64,000 nucleotides of DNA, from the NCBI RefSeq assembly GCF_000247815.1, contig NC_021692.1, forward strand, positions 3,682,727-3,746,726, in the 5' to 3' direction. Shown one piece after another: positions 27,513 to 40,643 of the stretch (position 1 is its first letter; every line of letters begins with the position of its first letter). Made by a program: the position numbers and the translations under genes. The notes beneath the pieces are model-generated. The model worked only from the letters and a program-made list of their open reading frames with translations. It made no database searches and was not told where the DNA came from. Origin of the DNA: Ficedula albicollis (lineage: Eukaryota; Chordata; Aves; Passeriformes; Muscicapidae).

Positions 27513-28276
27513 GGGTCACTTTGATGGATTCTTCACAAAATAAGGAACAACAAGCCCAGTTTCTGGAGGCAGCTCCCAAGTGCCGATCAGCTCCAGTGAA
27601 CTCACAACACTCACAGCTGTCATCAAACCATCCTCCCTTCCGTGGAGGCATGAAAGGGAAAGTATTTCTGCCCCATGTCAGGATCCAGCCATGATGATTA
27701 ACCAGGGCCCGTGGCCCAGGGGGCACAGCAGGTCCGCCCCAGGGTGGCTGCCAGTTGCCAGCTGGCTCCCATCTGTGGAAACTGCCCCTCTGACCTGGAA
27801 TTATCATGTGTGCTGGCACTGCAAGGAAACAACCATAAAACCAGAGCAGCATCAGGGAACTGTAAATTCCTTGTGAGTTATTTTCAGACTTCTATAAGTT
27901 TAGTTAATCCTCACCTTTAAGAGAGCATATAAGAAAAAAATGACAAGGGAAAAAAATTACCAGAAAAAAAATGTTTGTATCAAAGAGCTATTTCCTATTC
28001 TGAGTAGTGCCAGGACAGCAAACTAGCCAAAGTGTCGAGGATTTCCTGTATTTATCCTTGGAAAGGGGTTGACCAGAAAGTCAGTGAAAAACAGGGCTGA
28101 TGCCATATCATGCCAGTGACCTCAGCACTGCCAGCACACAGAACACTGCTGCAGGCTGTGCTGGGGCTGCTGTGTCCTTTCTCATGGAGAGGAGCCAGCA
28201 GACAGCATGGATGCTGCTTTCCAAAGGTTAAGCATCACAGGCGATTTCATCCTCTTTATATTTTTAAGTGGTTGAT

Positions 28277-28303
28277 TTTTGGGTTTTTTTTTGTTTTTTT
28301 TAA
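28277..28303 (+). repeat. T-rich low-complexity run
   Basis: GATTTTTGGG followed by two T runs separated by a single G. It is simple sequence only. Confidence 0.7.
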
Positions 28304-29765
28304 TAATCATAAATCCCAACACCTACTCCCAGGGTGGGAGCCCTTTGGCTCTGCGCTCAGCCAGGGAAGGGAACGTGGCTGCTGCAGGTGTTATTTTTAG
28401 TGCGACAGCTATTTACCAGCTCCATTCCCAGAGGGAATTCAGGGAGTAAAAGGGATGCTGATGCATTTCTTACTAAATATAGAAAAGGGGGCGAGCCACC
28501 ACAGGCAGTGTGGCTGCAGCTTCCAGCTCCTGTTGGGATGTGCTCCCCAGTGGTACCCAACACCATGGTGGGGCCACCCCAGCACAGGCTCCCCATTCAC
28601 CACATTCAAACCTACAAGCTGGTGTTTGGAAAAAAGCTTTGTAAAAGTAGCTCTTATAACTAATTGGCTTCACTTTGAAGCCCTGATCCTGTAATGAATG
28701 GATCCCGAAATCAAACAAAGCATTCTCAACACCAACAAAATTGCCTGTTATGAAAGCAGAACATTTTTAGGGTAATATTGACTTTAACGCTCTGTCAAGG
28801 CACATAGACAGCAGGATGAAAACAGCCCTCCCTCTGCTCACCCAGCTCTAATCCAGCTGCTGAGAGGGGACCCTGAACACTCATGCCAGGCTGTGCTTTG
28901 CATCCCCAGGAGTGGGCTCATTTCCTATTAGCTTAAAAATATATATTTTCAAAAAAATTAAAATCTTGCTGATCAAAGAAAGGGATGTGTTTCAGAATTA
29001 CTCTGGTCTTCTCTCGTTTTAAGCCTTTAAAGTTCTGGAGAGGCAGTTTTGATGTCCAGGAGCTCTGCAGACCCAGACAGATGGGGATTCCTGGTTGAAC
29101 TCCTTTTATATTTCCTTTATTGCTTCATATTTACCAATGACCTGGAAACGAGCAGTGTGAAGGTGCCACTTGAACATGACAGAAGGCATTTCCGAGTGAG
29201 GCTCAGACAGGCTGGAAAACCAGCCCAGAGCCCTGAACAAACTACAAACTGGGCAAATGACTGACACGACACCAGTGCATGGGATGCAAAAAACCAAAGT
29301 AATGGGGACTGGAAGAACAAGATGCATTATTCACCCAACCTGTGAGGGTCAGTGTTAGTGGCATTACCACTGAGTAAGTGAGGCCATTGGGACATCAGGG
29401 AACAGCATGGACACCTTGCATGCACCTGCATCACTGTGAGCCACACTGGTCACCCCAGACCCACTCTGTGCTCTCCAGGGCTCCTGCTCTGGGCAACCAC
29501 CCAAACCCTACCCCTGGGACACAGAGAGACCTGTGTATCTATTAATCTATAAATCTATATACAGATACTTAAACACACACTCCTTGGGGCACTTCATTTC
29601 CCTCCACAGTTTCCTGAAGGCAGACCACTTACAGAGCAGAATAAAAAAGGAGTTTAATGAATTAAAGTGCACTTAAGCTAGGGAACACTAATGAAGTCAC
29701 ACCTTAATTTGGTATAATTGAGAACCCAGCCCTGCCACTGTTTTGATTATGAAATTTGTATGGAT

Positions 29766-29788
29766 TATGTATGTATGTATGTATGTAT
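29766..29788 (+). repeat. (TATG)n microsatellite
   Basis: Five perfect TATG units plus a partial unit. It is short, with no evidence of function. Confidence 0.9.
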
Positions 29789-31849
29789 TATTATTGTATG
29801 GATGGATTATGCAACTTGTGGTTATATGGAAATTAGCAGCTACCTCCTCCCGGAGCAACCTGCTGAGAATGAAGTGCTGGTCACCCAACAACTGTTACAG
29901 TTCTGTTTCTAGGGGGGAAAGCACCAACGTTCCCCCCTTTATTTCCCATCCCTGAGGTTTTCACTGCCTTACTTGATCCTGATTTACCCAGCAACCATCC
30001 GACAGCAGTGCCAGCTCAGGGACGCTGTCTCAAGGACACCATGGGCAAGCTCAGCATCCCCAAGGCCAGCCCAGCCACAACTCCAGAGGGGCCAGCAGTG
30101 CTGAACAGGGCACACAGGGATGGCATCCAGGAGCCACAAGGGCACAGCCTGGCAGGCCCATCCCAGGGATGGGCTTTGTGCCAGTCCCAGCTACACTCCA
30201 GGAGTACTTCAGAGCAGGGCAGCTCTCAGGCCCTGCGCATCGCACTGCCAAGAGGAGTCTCTGGCATGTGCAGACAGCTTCTTGTCTGCACTTAAAATAC
30301 TATTTGATTAAAAAAACATAAAATAAAATAAAAAGGAAACAAATAGTGTTTTGTGGGACTGGGAGCATCAAGAGCAGAAATGGCAGCAGAAGCAGTGCTT
30401 ACTCGAACCACACCGCCAAGCTGAAAATACTTCAGCTGTGCCTGTGTGTGCCCTTGCCTTCAGCTGGTGTGGCTCCCGTTTGCTTGGCTCCAAATGGGAA
30501 GGAAAAATGCCATTTCCTCAGTGCCTACCCTGGAGCACTGTGAGGAGTGGTGAAGAGGAAAGGCTGCACTGTTCCAGATACACAAAGAGTACACAGAAGT
30601 AGAAAAACGTCATCCCATCACTTAATATATGCAAATTATGTTAAATATTTCATTCATTAAATGGCTCAGGTTATTACAGAATTGTACCTTAAGCTGTTCA
30701 GAAAGTTCATTCTTCTTGCACTTGCTCAGTAATGTGAAATAACTGACTGAAATGAATATTTTAGAGTTTGTACAGACAGAACATTTATTAACAATTCTTT
30801 CCCTCTCAGAGTCCCTTTCCTAAGAAGGTTTCGGGCACCATGTGACTTCAATTATCCAGAGGGAATGAATTTTGGTTTCTTTTTAAAAGTTTGGTTTAAT
30901 CTCAGTTTGGAAGAGCCCAACAACCTGGGAGGACCCAAACACAACCCTGCTGGGAGAAAAGAACAGCCACAGAGCTCTTTCCCAAAAGCTGGTGGGGAGA
31001 GCTGGGGGGAGAGGAAAGCAGGCACAGGATTTGGGCATTTTCCTTCCTCTAAGCCCAGACAGCTCTGCTCCTCACATGGAAACAGCTCCTGCAATAGCCC
31101 ATATCGTGCCATGGGTCCTCCGGGATTTCATACAAGTAATGTGAAGTGACAGGGCTCTGGCTCCTGCCATCCCCTGTCCCTGCCATTCCCGGGCCAGCCA
31201 GACAAGGGAGAAGGGGCCACTACAGGCAGCTCCAGCTGCTTCCAGCCACACCAACAGCCCAGGCAGCAGCGCCCACCCCAATGGTGGCAGAGTCATTACT
31301 AGTTCCATCTAGGGGAGCAGGTCCCAATTAACCCACCAGCACATTCCAGCAGCTCCCAGCCCAATGGCCCAGCATGCAGTCCTCCCCTTGCTGGGGTGAG
31401 GGCAGGACACAACATACCCCAACATACTCCCAGAAGACTGGCATCACACAGGGTAACACAGGCAGCCTCCACCACCCTCCAGGCACCGCCTCCTACCACG
31501 TCTCCAGATGACTTTCACACGCCATGGGCAGCTCCCAGGGAAAACCCACTGGGCTTCAACCCAGCTCCTAACACGCTGTGGCAGCCACGTCTCTATGAAC
31601 TTCCAAGCTTAGAGGAGACAGATGGATAAAAATAATCATCACTGGAATGGTGTCTCCTGCATCTAAGTCAGTCCCTGGCCAGTGACCCAGGAAAGGCGGC
31701 TCCCTCTGGCAGGAGCGTGTCCCTGGGATGGAGGTTTACAGTCTCAGCCGAGCAGACACCCTGCAATGTCTCATCAATCTCGGCTGGGAAAAACCTTTCC
31801 ATTTCCAACAGGAATATGCAAACCAGGCTCTGCACTGTAAATCTTCCTT

Positions 31850-32140
31850 TGCGGCACTAAGGAGATAAGTAGGACCTATTAACCTCCCATGTTATTTCCA
31901 ACTTCATTATTGGAGCTGACACAGGGAGAGCACGCGGTGACGGCTCTTTTTGGCAGAGTGCATGTAAATCGCTTTCTCAAAGGAAATTACTTCTCTGGGC
32001 TGAATGTTATTAATCTAAATTCTCCCTTAGTCAAATTGTTGCCCGTAATAAATATGGAACAGGTTGCTACGCTCATCTCCGAGGGCATCCTAATCCAGCT
32101 GCAGGTTTTCCCCTCAATTTGCAGGAGCTCCTGAGGAGTT
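31850..32140. other. Candidate conserved non-coding block
   Basis: A stretch with retained CpGs in a moderately AT-rich context (CACGCGGTGACGGC, AAATCGCTTTC, TTGCTACGCTC) and dense homeodomain-like cores (TTATTAATCTAAAT). It shows no repeat signature and no splice sites. It is proposed only as a candidate enhancer. Confidence 0.28.
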
Positions 32141-34095
32141 CCTCTGTGAGAGCAGCTTTCACCCAAGGATGGGAGCATCCACCCCAACGTTGCCCAGCAC
32201 ACGAGCACCCTGTGATTTCATAACGAAAATGTACTTTGGCCCTGCCAGCATTGCGTGCACCAGCAGTGAAGTGTGAGCAGAACAAGGCAGGGCCTGGTGA
32301 GGCCGGGGAAGGGACACAAGGAATGCCCTTTTCCAGCAACATGATGTGGTGGCCTTCCATGGCCAGCATTATTCATGGCTGGTGCTTCGTTTATGTCAGC
32401 TTTGGTAGTGTTAAAGCAGCTCACCTTGCAGTGTTTAGGACTTTATGCACTTTTCCAGTGGATATACGCTTGATAACCTCCTTGTGCAACCAAAAAACCC
32501 CGGAGTTTAAGCACAAAACCTCAGATCAAAAACCTCATAAAAACCAGATCCAAACCCAAATAAACTTTGTCAGAGATGGAGCTAGAAATTTTATTTGTAT
32601 GGTATTCTTCCTTTCATTGAAAACCAGCTCCTTGCCAGTAAAGATTTTCACAGAAATCCTCACAGAAAACCCTTCCACAAAAAGCTACAATCCCTTCTGC
32701 TCAAAGGCATACACCCCAGGTATGGAGCAGATTTGGAACACTATAAATCCAGTGGCACACGCAGCCCTTCTCCTCATTTGTTACCAGCCAAGTGTGAAAA
32801 TGTTAATGAAGGCAGCTGTAATAATCTACGGGAATTTCCCAATTAAGATTTTGTTCACGTCCGCCAGCTCCCGCTCCAACACGGCCTTTGAGCATCCTCC
32901 CTTCAACCCAACAGCAGCCATCATTGCTGGGCTCCATCCAGGTACCCTCACCTGGCCACCCCAATGAGGGAAATCACTGCCACTCTATTAACTCCAACTT
33001 CTACTGCATGTATTCCTAGAAGAAAATGAATGCAGAGAGATTTCAAGTGTGTGTCTACCCCCCTAGACAGGAATGTTTGAAATATAATGCTAACAGCACT
33101 GAGTCAGGCAATACCACATCAGCCACTTTTACTGAAAAAGAAAAAAAAAATCAAAATTAAGTTTTGGGGGTGGCTTATGGCAGTCCTGGCTCATGATGCC
33201 TTCCTGGTTCAGCAAGGTGAACCCTGGGAGCCTGTCTGGGTGTTGGGAGCACATCTCTCTCCTGGCAGAGCAGAAGGGAAAGAGACTCCATGATAAAATG
33301 AAGGCATCCTCACAAATAAATTACTTTTCTACCACAGTCGTGTGATTTTTAATTTTCCTCTAATTTCAGGACTGCAGCACTGATATAAAACCCCTCTAAG
33401 TGTTTTAGGGGGATGGTAATGGTCCTATACTAAAATAATTCAACCAACACTATAATTTTAGTACCACTATCAAAATGAAATAATGGCTGTTTACTGTGCT
33501 ACACCTTTCAAATGACCTTCATTTGAATACAAATTGTGGCTCCAAACTCCAAAAGCCGCTCCATTTCAGGAGGCAGCAAATTGAGGATGTTTACCCGGGG
33601 TTTGCTCTGCCAGCAGATCCCTCAGCATAACCACAAAGGCCAAATGTATTTGGGGGTTCTTCTCCTCTGAAGTTGCCTAAGACCAGCTGAAAGGTCCCAC
33701 CTGGATCTGACCAGAAGCCTGAGACACAGCCCTTCACTCTGCTGACAGGAACCACACATTCTGTTTTGTCTGGAAATACTTACTGCCAATGAAACTGTTC
33801 ACTCACAGCTCCCTCCCTCCCAGCCATCTCACCCTGGAAAAAGAACTAAGACTACTCTAACAATAATCAGGTACCCAGATGAGAGGAAGAGGTGGATGGA
33901 TCCTGTCTCAGCCTCAGCCTTGAAAACACTTTACTAGATTTTATTTTTTTATGGTTATGCTCTGACTGCCTATCACGGGCTCTTGCACTGGTTTTGGGGA
34001 CCCCATGCAGCCACCTCTGCCCAGAGAAGGTTCCCCAGGGAGGCTCCCCAGGCTGTGGGGAGCCCCTTGGTACAGATCTGGGCAGCTCTAAAGGT

Positions 34096-34279
34096 GCTGT
34101 TCCCAGCTCCTGTGGCTGTGTGGCATCCGCATCTCAGCCCACACAGCCAGAGCAGGGGCGGTCACAGGCAAGGATCTGCAAAAACACGCTGTTCCCAGCT
34201 CCTGTGGCTGTGTGGCATCTGCATCTCAGCCCACACAGCCAGAGCAGGGGCAGTCACAGGCAAGGATCTGCAAAAAAAT
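34096..34279. repeat. Tandem duplication, 2 x 92 bp
   Basis: Copies at 34,096-34,187 and 34,188-34,279 start GCTGTTCCCAGCTCCTG. They differ at four positions. Two of these look like CpG decay in the second copy (CCGC to CTGC and GCGG to GCAG). Confidence 0.95.
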
Positions 34280-36805
34280 TTCACTACGGACATTTGCTAA
34301 TATTCATTCATACACCTGGGAACCCCAGTCTATCACCAGCTATTTCACTCTAATAATGAATTTCTGCCCTTTCATCAACATTAGTCAGAACAAGCTCTGA
34401 GAAAATTCCCATTTGGTGCCAGGAACATAACAGAAAACATTGACATGAATGGCAGCAAGCAAAGCCAAGCAGTGTGCCCAGCTGCAAGTCAGGACAAATT
34501 GCCACCAGCCAAACCTTCCAAGCCCTTCCAAGATCATTCCTAAGAAGGGGAAAAATGTACAATAAAAAAAGTTTCTCTGTAAGTTGCCAGAAGTTGTGCT
34601 ACAAACTCCCTTCCTGTGGACACTGAAGGGCCATGATCCCACAAGGATACTCCATGCTCAAGCACACTCCCTCCTCTTCCTCAGTTCCCAAACAAACCAG
34701 TGGTGATCCAGGCACCAGGCTGAGTGCTGCTTTTGCTGCTGCTCACAACCAAAGTGCTACAGTGGGAAAATCCCACATGCCGAAAATACGGAGCGTCTGT
34801 AAACACTCCTGTTCTGAGACACCTACGTGTAATTACTCACGATGAGTGAGGAGGAGGAAGAAAAACCCACTTTTTGTTTTTAATTTTCTTCTTTGTGCAT
34901 AGAAGCTATTGCAAGAGAAGCCCCAGTCAGCCAGCATGTCTGGAGGGGAAGAGCAGCATGTGGCCACAACAGCTAGAGTGAGTACAACAGTGTTTTGATG
35001 GCAGTGCCATTTTGGGGCAGCAGAAAGGGAAATCTCTTCTATAAAGGACAACCTCTGCCTTTCCCCAGAGCTGCCTTTCCTTGGCAGATGCAGCCCTCCC
35101 AAGGGCAGAGCCAAGCCAGCAGTAGATGTCCCAGCTGGACAGCTTGACCCAACATCCGCCTCCGCTGTGGTGACATGTGGAGAAACAAAAGGAGTTTAAA
35201 CAATAGGTGATGTATAAAACATCTGAAAACAAGAAAAATTAGTCATTAAAAATTAATTTTTGAAAATTACAGTCTTGTTAATAGACACTGTCATGACTTT
35301 GTGTGTTCCTTTTCAGGCAGGAGGGAGAGAGGAAGGGGACTCAAAACACATTTTACTTTATTTCAAAAACTGAAGAGGTAGATACCCATGTCTTTGGAAG
35401 CCTGTGTTCCCCTGTGCCATCCCAGTGCTGGCAGAATGGCCCCATATGGTGAGGTGCCAAATGATGTGACAAGGGCAGGTGAGCACCTGCAACCCTGAAA
35501 CCCCCACCATGAACCTGCCTGTGGGATGCTCCAAAGTTATTTCCATGCGCTCAACAGCGAGGACTATGCCAAAATACTCAAGGTCAAGAGACCAGCATGG
35601 TTCAAGGCAATCTGCACCTCTTAAAACAGTGACAAATATGTTATTTAATTTTAATGAGCTTTTTTGCATCTCCAATCTAATTACAGCATTATCAAGCACT
35701 GCTCTGAACTGCAGGTGGCTGCTCATTACTTGGGGTAAGGCTGTCACAAGCATTTTTCATGAATACTAAAAACTACCTCGTTTCACCACCCACTCTAAAA
35801 TATCCCCAGCTGATTGCTCCACTTCTGAATGTGGGGTTTGGTGTGGTTAAGAGAGAGCAGTATCCACAAGAACAGCTTTATGCACCTGCCCAGCTCCTCT
35901 GGCCAGAACCCCAGGGGAAATGCAAGGGGAACCAAAAACAAGTGAGTTTTGGTGTTCAAGACACTCGTGCCAGAAGTATCCCCCAAAAGCAAACATCTCC
36001 CTAATCTGCATACAGCAGTGACAGGGCACTGAGGAAAACCCCTCATTTCCAGATGGCTTCTATTTTTTGCTTTCAACTAAGTGGGTTTTTTTAATCATTA
36101 CTAAAAACAAGGAAAACTCCAATGTCAAAAGCATTTTGGCATGATCAAAATTCTTCCATTTTCCTCCGAAGCTTCACAAAAAGTCAGATCTTTCTCTTCC
36201 TCTTTGGCCAATTCTTTTGACCACCTCTCCTCACGGGCTGCTGTTTCCTCCATGCAGCACAAAGCTGCTGGAGCTCACATCCAAAAGGCTCAGTAACCAG
36301 CAAGAATCAGATATTTTAATCCACCCCAAATCCCCTTTTCCCTGCACGTTTTGGTGAGCACAGGCAACAAACAAGCGATAACAAAACCCCAACAGCAGCT
36401 TTTCCTCTTACAAAGCAGGGAGGCAAGCAGGACACCCCTCCTCAACAACCCCAAATCTTCATCCCTCAGGGAGGAAGGAGTTGCTTAGCTCACCCTTGGA
36501 TTGCCTTTTCCTCCTCAAAAAAAACTGGTCCAGCTGGTGGCAGCCCACAGGTCTGCCTGACAAGGAGCACCCACTGGCATCCAGAGGGGCATGGGGGTGA
36601 TGGCAGGGGACCGAGGGGACAGTGCGCTCTGCACCACTGGCACATACCAAGAAAGTGAGAGCATCCCAGGCAGGCTCCGGGCTTGTCCGACTTCCCCCGG
36701 CAGCCTCATCAATCAGTGCTCACTGACAGCAGCTGGGAGAGGCCGAGGCACCTGGGGCTGAGGCAACTGAGCAGCAGCACCTGGGCCACCTCCCCCAAGC
36801 CAACT

Positions 36806-36958
36806 GTGCACGTGTGTCTGTGTGTATGCATACGTGTGTGTATGTAGGCATCTGTGCACGCACATGCGTATGCATGCGTGTCTATGTATGCGTCTACCTG
36901 TGCACGCACGTGTGTATCCATGTCCTGGCGTGTATCTCTGTGCCTGCGCGTCCATGTA
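36806..36958. repeat. TG/CA-rich alternating purine-pyrimidine tract
   Basis: The plus strand is an imperfect (TG)n with frequent GTGTGTATG, CACGCAC, TGCGTATGCATGCG and similar blocks, so purines and pyrimidines alternate almost throughout about 150 bp. It directly abuts CpG island 1. Such sequence has Z-DNA potential. Confidence 0.8.
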
Positions 36959-36960
36959 AC

Positions 36961-37320
36961 CGCACACACGCGGAGCAGAGCTGCCCGCAGCTCCGTGTTA
37001 CACGGGCACGCGTGAACGCTGCCGGCGCCGCTGCGGCAGTCCCGCCGTGTCCCCCTGACCTTGCTGCAAACCGCGGTGGCCTCTGGGACGCGGGATCGCA
37101 GCCGCACGGCTGTGAGAGCGGGCTGTGGCCGGGGGATGCCGCCGGGGATCCCCCTCGGCAGGGACACTGGCCGGCGCTGCGGGGAATTCCAGCAGCGGGC
37201 GGGCCAGGGATGGAGCCACGCGGGCGAGCCAGCGTGGGGAGAGAAGCGCGTTTGCTCAGCCGGGCCCCGCAGGAGCACCCGGCTCCCCCCGGCCGCTTCC
37301 TCCGGGCCCCTCTCCAGATA
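36961..37320. promoter_or_regulatory. Intronic CpG island 1
   Basis: My hand count gives about 40 CpG dinucleotides in 360 bp at about 70% GC, close to the random expectation for that composition and far above the flanks. It is a genuine unmethylated-type CpG island by composition. It sits in the middle of the 38.6-kb CAMTA1 intron. It could be an internal promoter or an intragenic regulatory island. No TATA box or clear first exon was identified. The open frames inside it on both strands are expected from GC-rich DNA. Confidence 0.75.
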
Positions 37321-37379
37321 AGCACACTGACTTTAGTTAAAGTGTGTGCCAGCTGCAGCCCCGAGACCGAAGCAGGCAG

Positions 37380-37640
37380 AGACGTGGCGTTGAATGACAA
37401 TTAAATACATTCGCATCATCTGTCATTTTTTACTGCAGGTGCCGGTGTAATAAATCCGAGCTTGACTCTTCTGTCAGCTGGCAGCGAACATGTTTTAACA
37501 CCAAATCCCGGGGGGATGAATTTAGAATGGCTTGGCCTTGCACGGGGAGGAGCCGCCTGTAACACGCCAAGTGGGTAACGCATACTTGATTGCTTTCATA
37601 GTACTTTTATTATTTCGGTGAGACGTGCCTAATGTAGCGT
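37380..37640. other. Candidate conserved non-coding block beside CpG island 1
   Basis: This block follows the CpG island and keeps high complexity: GACAATTAAATACATTCGC, CATCATCTGTCATTTTTTAC, CTGTCAGCTGGCAGC and TACTTGATTGCTTTCATAG. It has several retained CpGs and E-box or TALE-like cores (CATCTGTCA, CAGCTGGCAG). It looks like constrained regulatory DNA, but conservation is not visible from a single sequence. Confidence 0.3.
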
Positions 37641-40470
37641 TTCAAGCCACTCCCACAGGGAAGGCAAACATTTCCACCACCGTATTCCTTCCACACCCCA
37701 ACCCTCCAAACACAGCCCTGGCTCTGCTTCCTCAGCCCCCAAGCATTGTCCCAGCATCTTGATGTGCCTGTGACCTGTTGGGGTTATTAGGAATTTGGTC
37801 AAAGAGGAAAAAAGCCAAGGAAAGGAAAGGAAAAAGGCAAACAAAAAAAAAATTGCAAATTAATTTACATAGAACAATGCAACTCAAAAAATTAAACATT
37901 TAAGTTACTCTGCTTTAAAACCTAACTCATTTCTCTGGTGCACAGTGAAGGAGCAGCTCCGTTTCCCCAAGGATGTATGCAAACTGCTCCCCAGTCATCC
38001 TGTGGAGAGCAGCAAATCCTTCACTGCAGATACTGCTGGGACACCCCGTATGACACCATTTTCCACAGGTATCCACACACCTGTGATGCAGCACCAGCCT
38101 CTTAAGTGTACTGACACTGCAATAATGAACTGTTTTGGTTTGAAGTAGATTTATTATTATATCAATAGTTCTCTTCTCTTTGCCTTCCACACACGACCCA
38201 GTTGATGCACAGATCAGGCACAAATCCAGGTGCCGCAGGATGTTCCTGTGTCCAAGCTGGCCCCAGTCCCACGAAGGGTAGCCAGGCCTGGCTACAGGAC
38301 CCAGTCCTGCAAGCCCAGGTGGGAAAAGCACAGAGTGCAAAGGGAGAAGCCAAAACCCCAAAGAGAACAATCCTCCCAATTCTCACTATGGAGCACCGGT
38401 GCCGTGGTGTGCCATGGCTGGGGCTTGCCAGCTGCACACGCTATTTATAACCCTGGCACTTACACAATTACAGCTCGACAACTTACAATACAGGCCTGGA
38501 AATCAGAGCACTTTATTTACCCAGCCAAAGCTTTATTGGTGCAGTTGGCTTTCCAATGAGGAAAGTGGTGTTTATGAAGCACTTCCTTGTAGGTGCCTGT
38601 CTCCCTTCTGGCAGCACAGGCTGGTGGAAACACGCAGGTAAATCCTTTGGCGGCACTCTCCATCTTCCAGGACTTGCTGCACTCTTAACCTAATAAAGTC
38701 CGACTCTAATTTGAGGCAGAAAGTGCAAATGAAGGGGCAAACAGCTGTGGGTCCTGCCCCAAAGTGGGCGCAGGTGCCTGCACTTTCCCCTAGGTTGTTT
38801 CTACCCACATTCACTGTGTATTCCACTCCTTGTTCAGTTTTGATTTTGTCATGGTACCTTGCCAGCCATACACATGTCCTGGAGCCACACATCTTTTTCA
38901 ACAAATTATGTTAAATTAAATCATAAGTAAGCTGAGTGGTTTCAGAAGAGAAGAACCCCCCCTTTTGTGTGCAGAACAAAACCCAGTGCTGCCTGTTTTG
39001 CAGTTTCCTTGGCAAGCAGACAGTTCTGCTCAGCTTTCCCTTGCTGGAGCAGCAACAGCCCCGTAACATCATCAGAACACAGGACTGATTCTGAATTCAG
39101 GGGCAGAAATTACTGACACGGAACTTACAGCATAATTACCCCTTCCCAGCCACAGGCTGTCCCAAGATGGCATCCTTGCCACTCTCCCCAGCATATTCCT
39201 AAACCCATAATCCCCAAATCCACGATCCACCAGTGCCAAAAATTCCTGATGTGGGTTTGCAACTCCCCCCACCAGCACTGCTGCCTGCAGCATCACCCCG
39301 TGCTTTAAACAAAAGCACAGTTTTCCTTTCATTAAAACTGTTCCCACGGATTAAAGATCTGGAGGCCACAGCAAAGCAAGTTAAACATTTACTTTCTATT
39401 AAAACATCTAAATGAGAAGATTAAAACCTGTTTTACATTTAACAGGCAAAGTCAAATCAGCACAGGAGCAGCTTAGTGCGTACTTAGAGCCAAGGCCTTC
39501 TGACGTGCAGAGGTAATCAATTTACAGAGGGAGGGATTTCCTAAAACTACTCAGAAAGGGGTAAAAAAAGTAGCAGACAAACGTTTGAACAAATCTTCCC
39601 CTTCTGTCCCCATGGCCGCCTCCCGGAGCTGTTCTGCTGCAGCTCCAATCAGCTCGCTCCCACTGACAGCTCTTGCCCCAGATTCCCCCATAAAATATTT
39701 TCACAGCTGATTAGTCTATTTAGCACGTTGCACGCTTAAGCTCTTTTGTTTATTTTTCATTTGAGATGGCAGGAAGAGACGATCCACTGGAATGCAGAAG
39801 GGGGTTATTGACTGTGTTTAATGGCAACTGTTTGCAGGAGTAGCAGTTAGAGGTCACAGAGGTGACGCAGACACAGCTGACTGCTGCAGGAATTTCTGCT
39901 CTAATTTTCTAACATCCAAACAGACTCTGCCTGGTAACAGAAACCACTGAACTACAGCTGGTTTCTGCCAAGGCAGAATTCCCAGGGGAAGCTGAAAGTC
40001 TCCCTTTACAGGGCCAAAATCCAAGTCTATTTGTATTTGCCTGCAGCTGATCTAACGAGACTAGCTCAGTTCTGCCATGCGGGTATTGAGGCAAAGCCCC
40101 CACTGCTGCCAGGCACCACTTCTACGGTGTGTATGAGCCAAACTTTGGGATCAGCCATCCCACCAAAAGGGTTTTTTGGTGATGCAATTTCAGATGAGTG
40201 TCAAACCCACAGAGTAACACAAAGCACTGCCACTGCTGGACACGGTCCTCCATCCAAACCCAGGTACTGAACTGGCACATGCCACGAGGGAGCCCCACAG
40301 GGACTCCCACAAAGATCTCAGTCCCAGGTTTCCAAGTGAGGTGCTCTGATGCAATGAGTAGCTGATTTTACACCCCCTCTCTAACACAGCTCCATGAGCT
40401 GATCCTGCTGCCATTGAAAGGAAGAGATCAGACCTCCCACACTCCCACATAAGAGAATTAGTCCGAATCC

Positions 40471-40643
40471 CCCCACATGTCCTTGAGGTCATCCCAAAGA
40501 GAAGTCTCTACTTCAGTTATATAATCCTCTCAGTTTCAAAAGTTTATTTAAAAAGTGGCCCCACATGTCCTTGAGGTCATCCCAAAGAGAAGTCTCTACT
40601 TCAGTTATATAATCCTCAGTTTCAAAAGTTTATTTAAAAAGTG
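40471..40643. repeat. Near-perfect tandem duplication, 88 + 85 bp
   Basis: Copies at 40,471-40,558 and 40,559-40,643 start CCCCACATGTCCTTGAGG. They are identical except for a missing CT dinucleotide in the second copy (CCTCTCAG versus CCTCAG) and the boundary bases. This is the youngest-looking of the tandem duplications. Confidence 0.95.

Noticed and set aside
29090..29260. Possible decayed CR1 fragment (ATATTTACCAATGACCTGG resembles a CR1 3' region phrase)
   Set aside because: Only about 20 bases resemble the family and the rest does not follow the consensus I know; a repeat-library search would be needed.
32236..32967. 243-aa plus-strand open frame
   Set aside because: No family resemblance, no regular hydrophobic or motif pattern, and no CpG promoter nearby; a chance ORF.
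36709..37404. Overlapping 160-200 aa frames on both strands at CpG island 1
   Set aside because: GC-rich sequence has few stop codons, so long frames on both strands are expected; the repetitive part comes from the TG tract.
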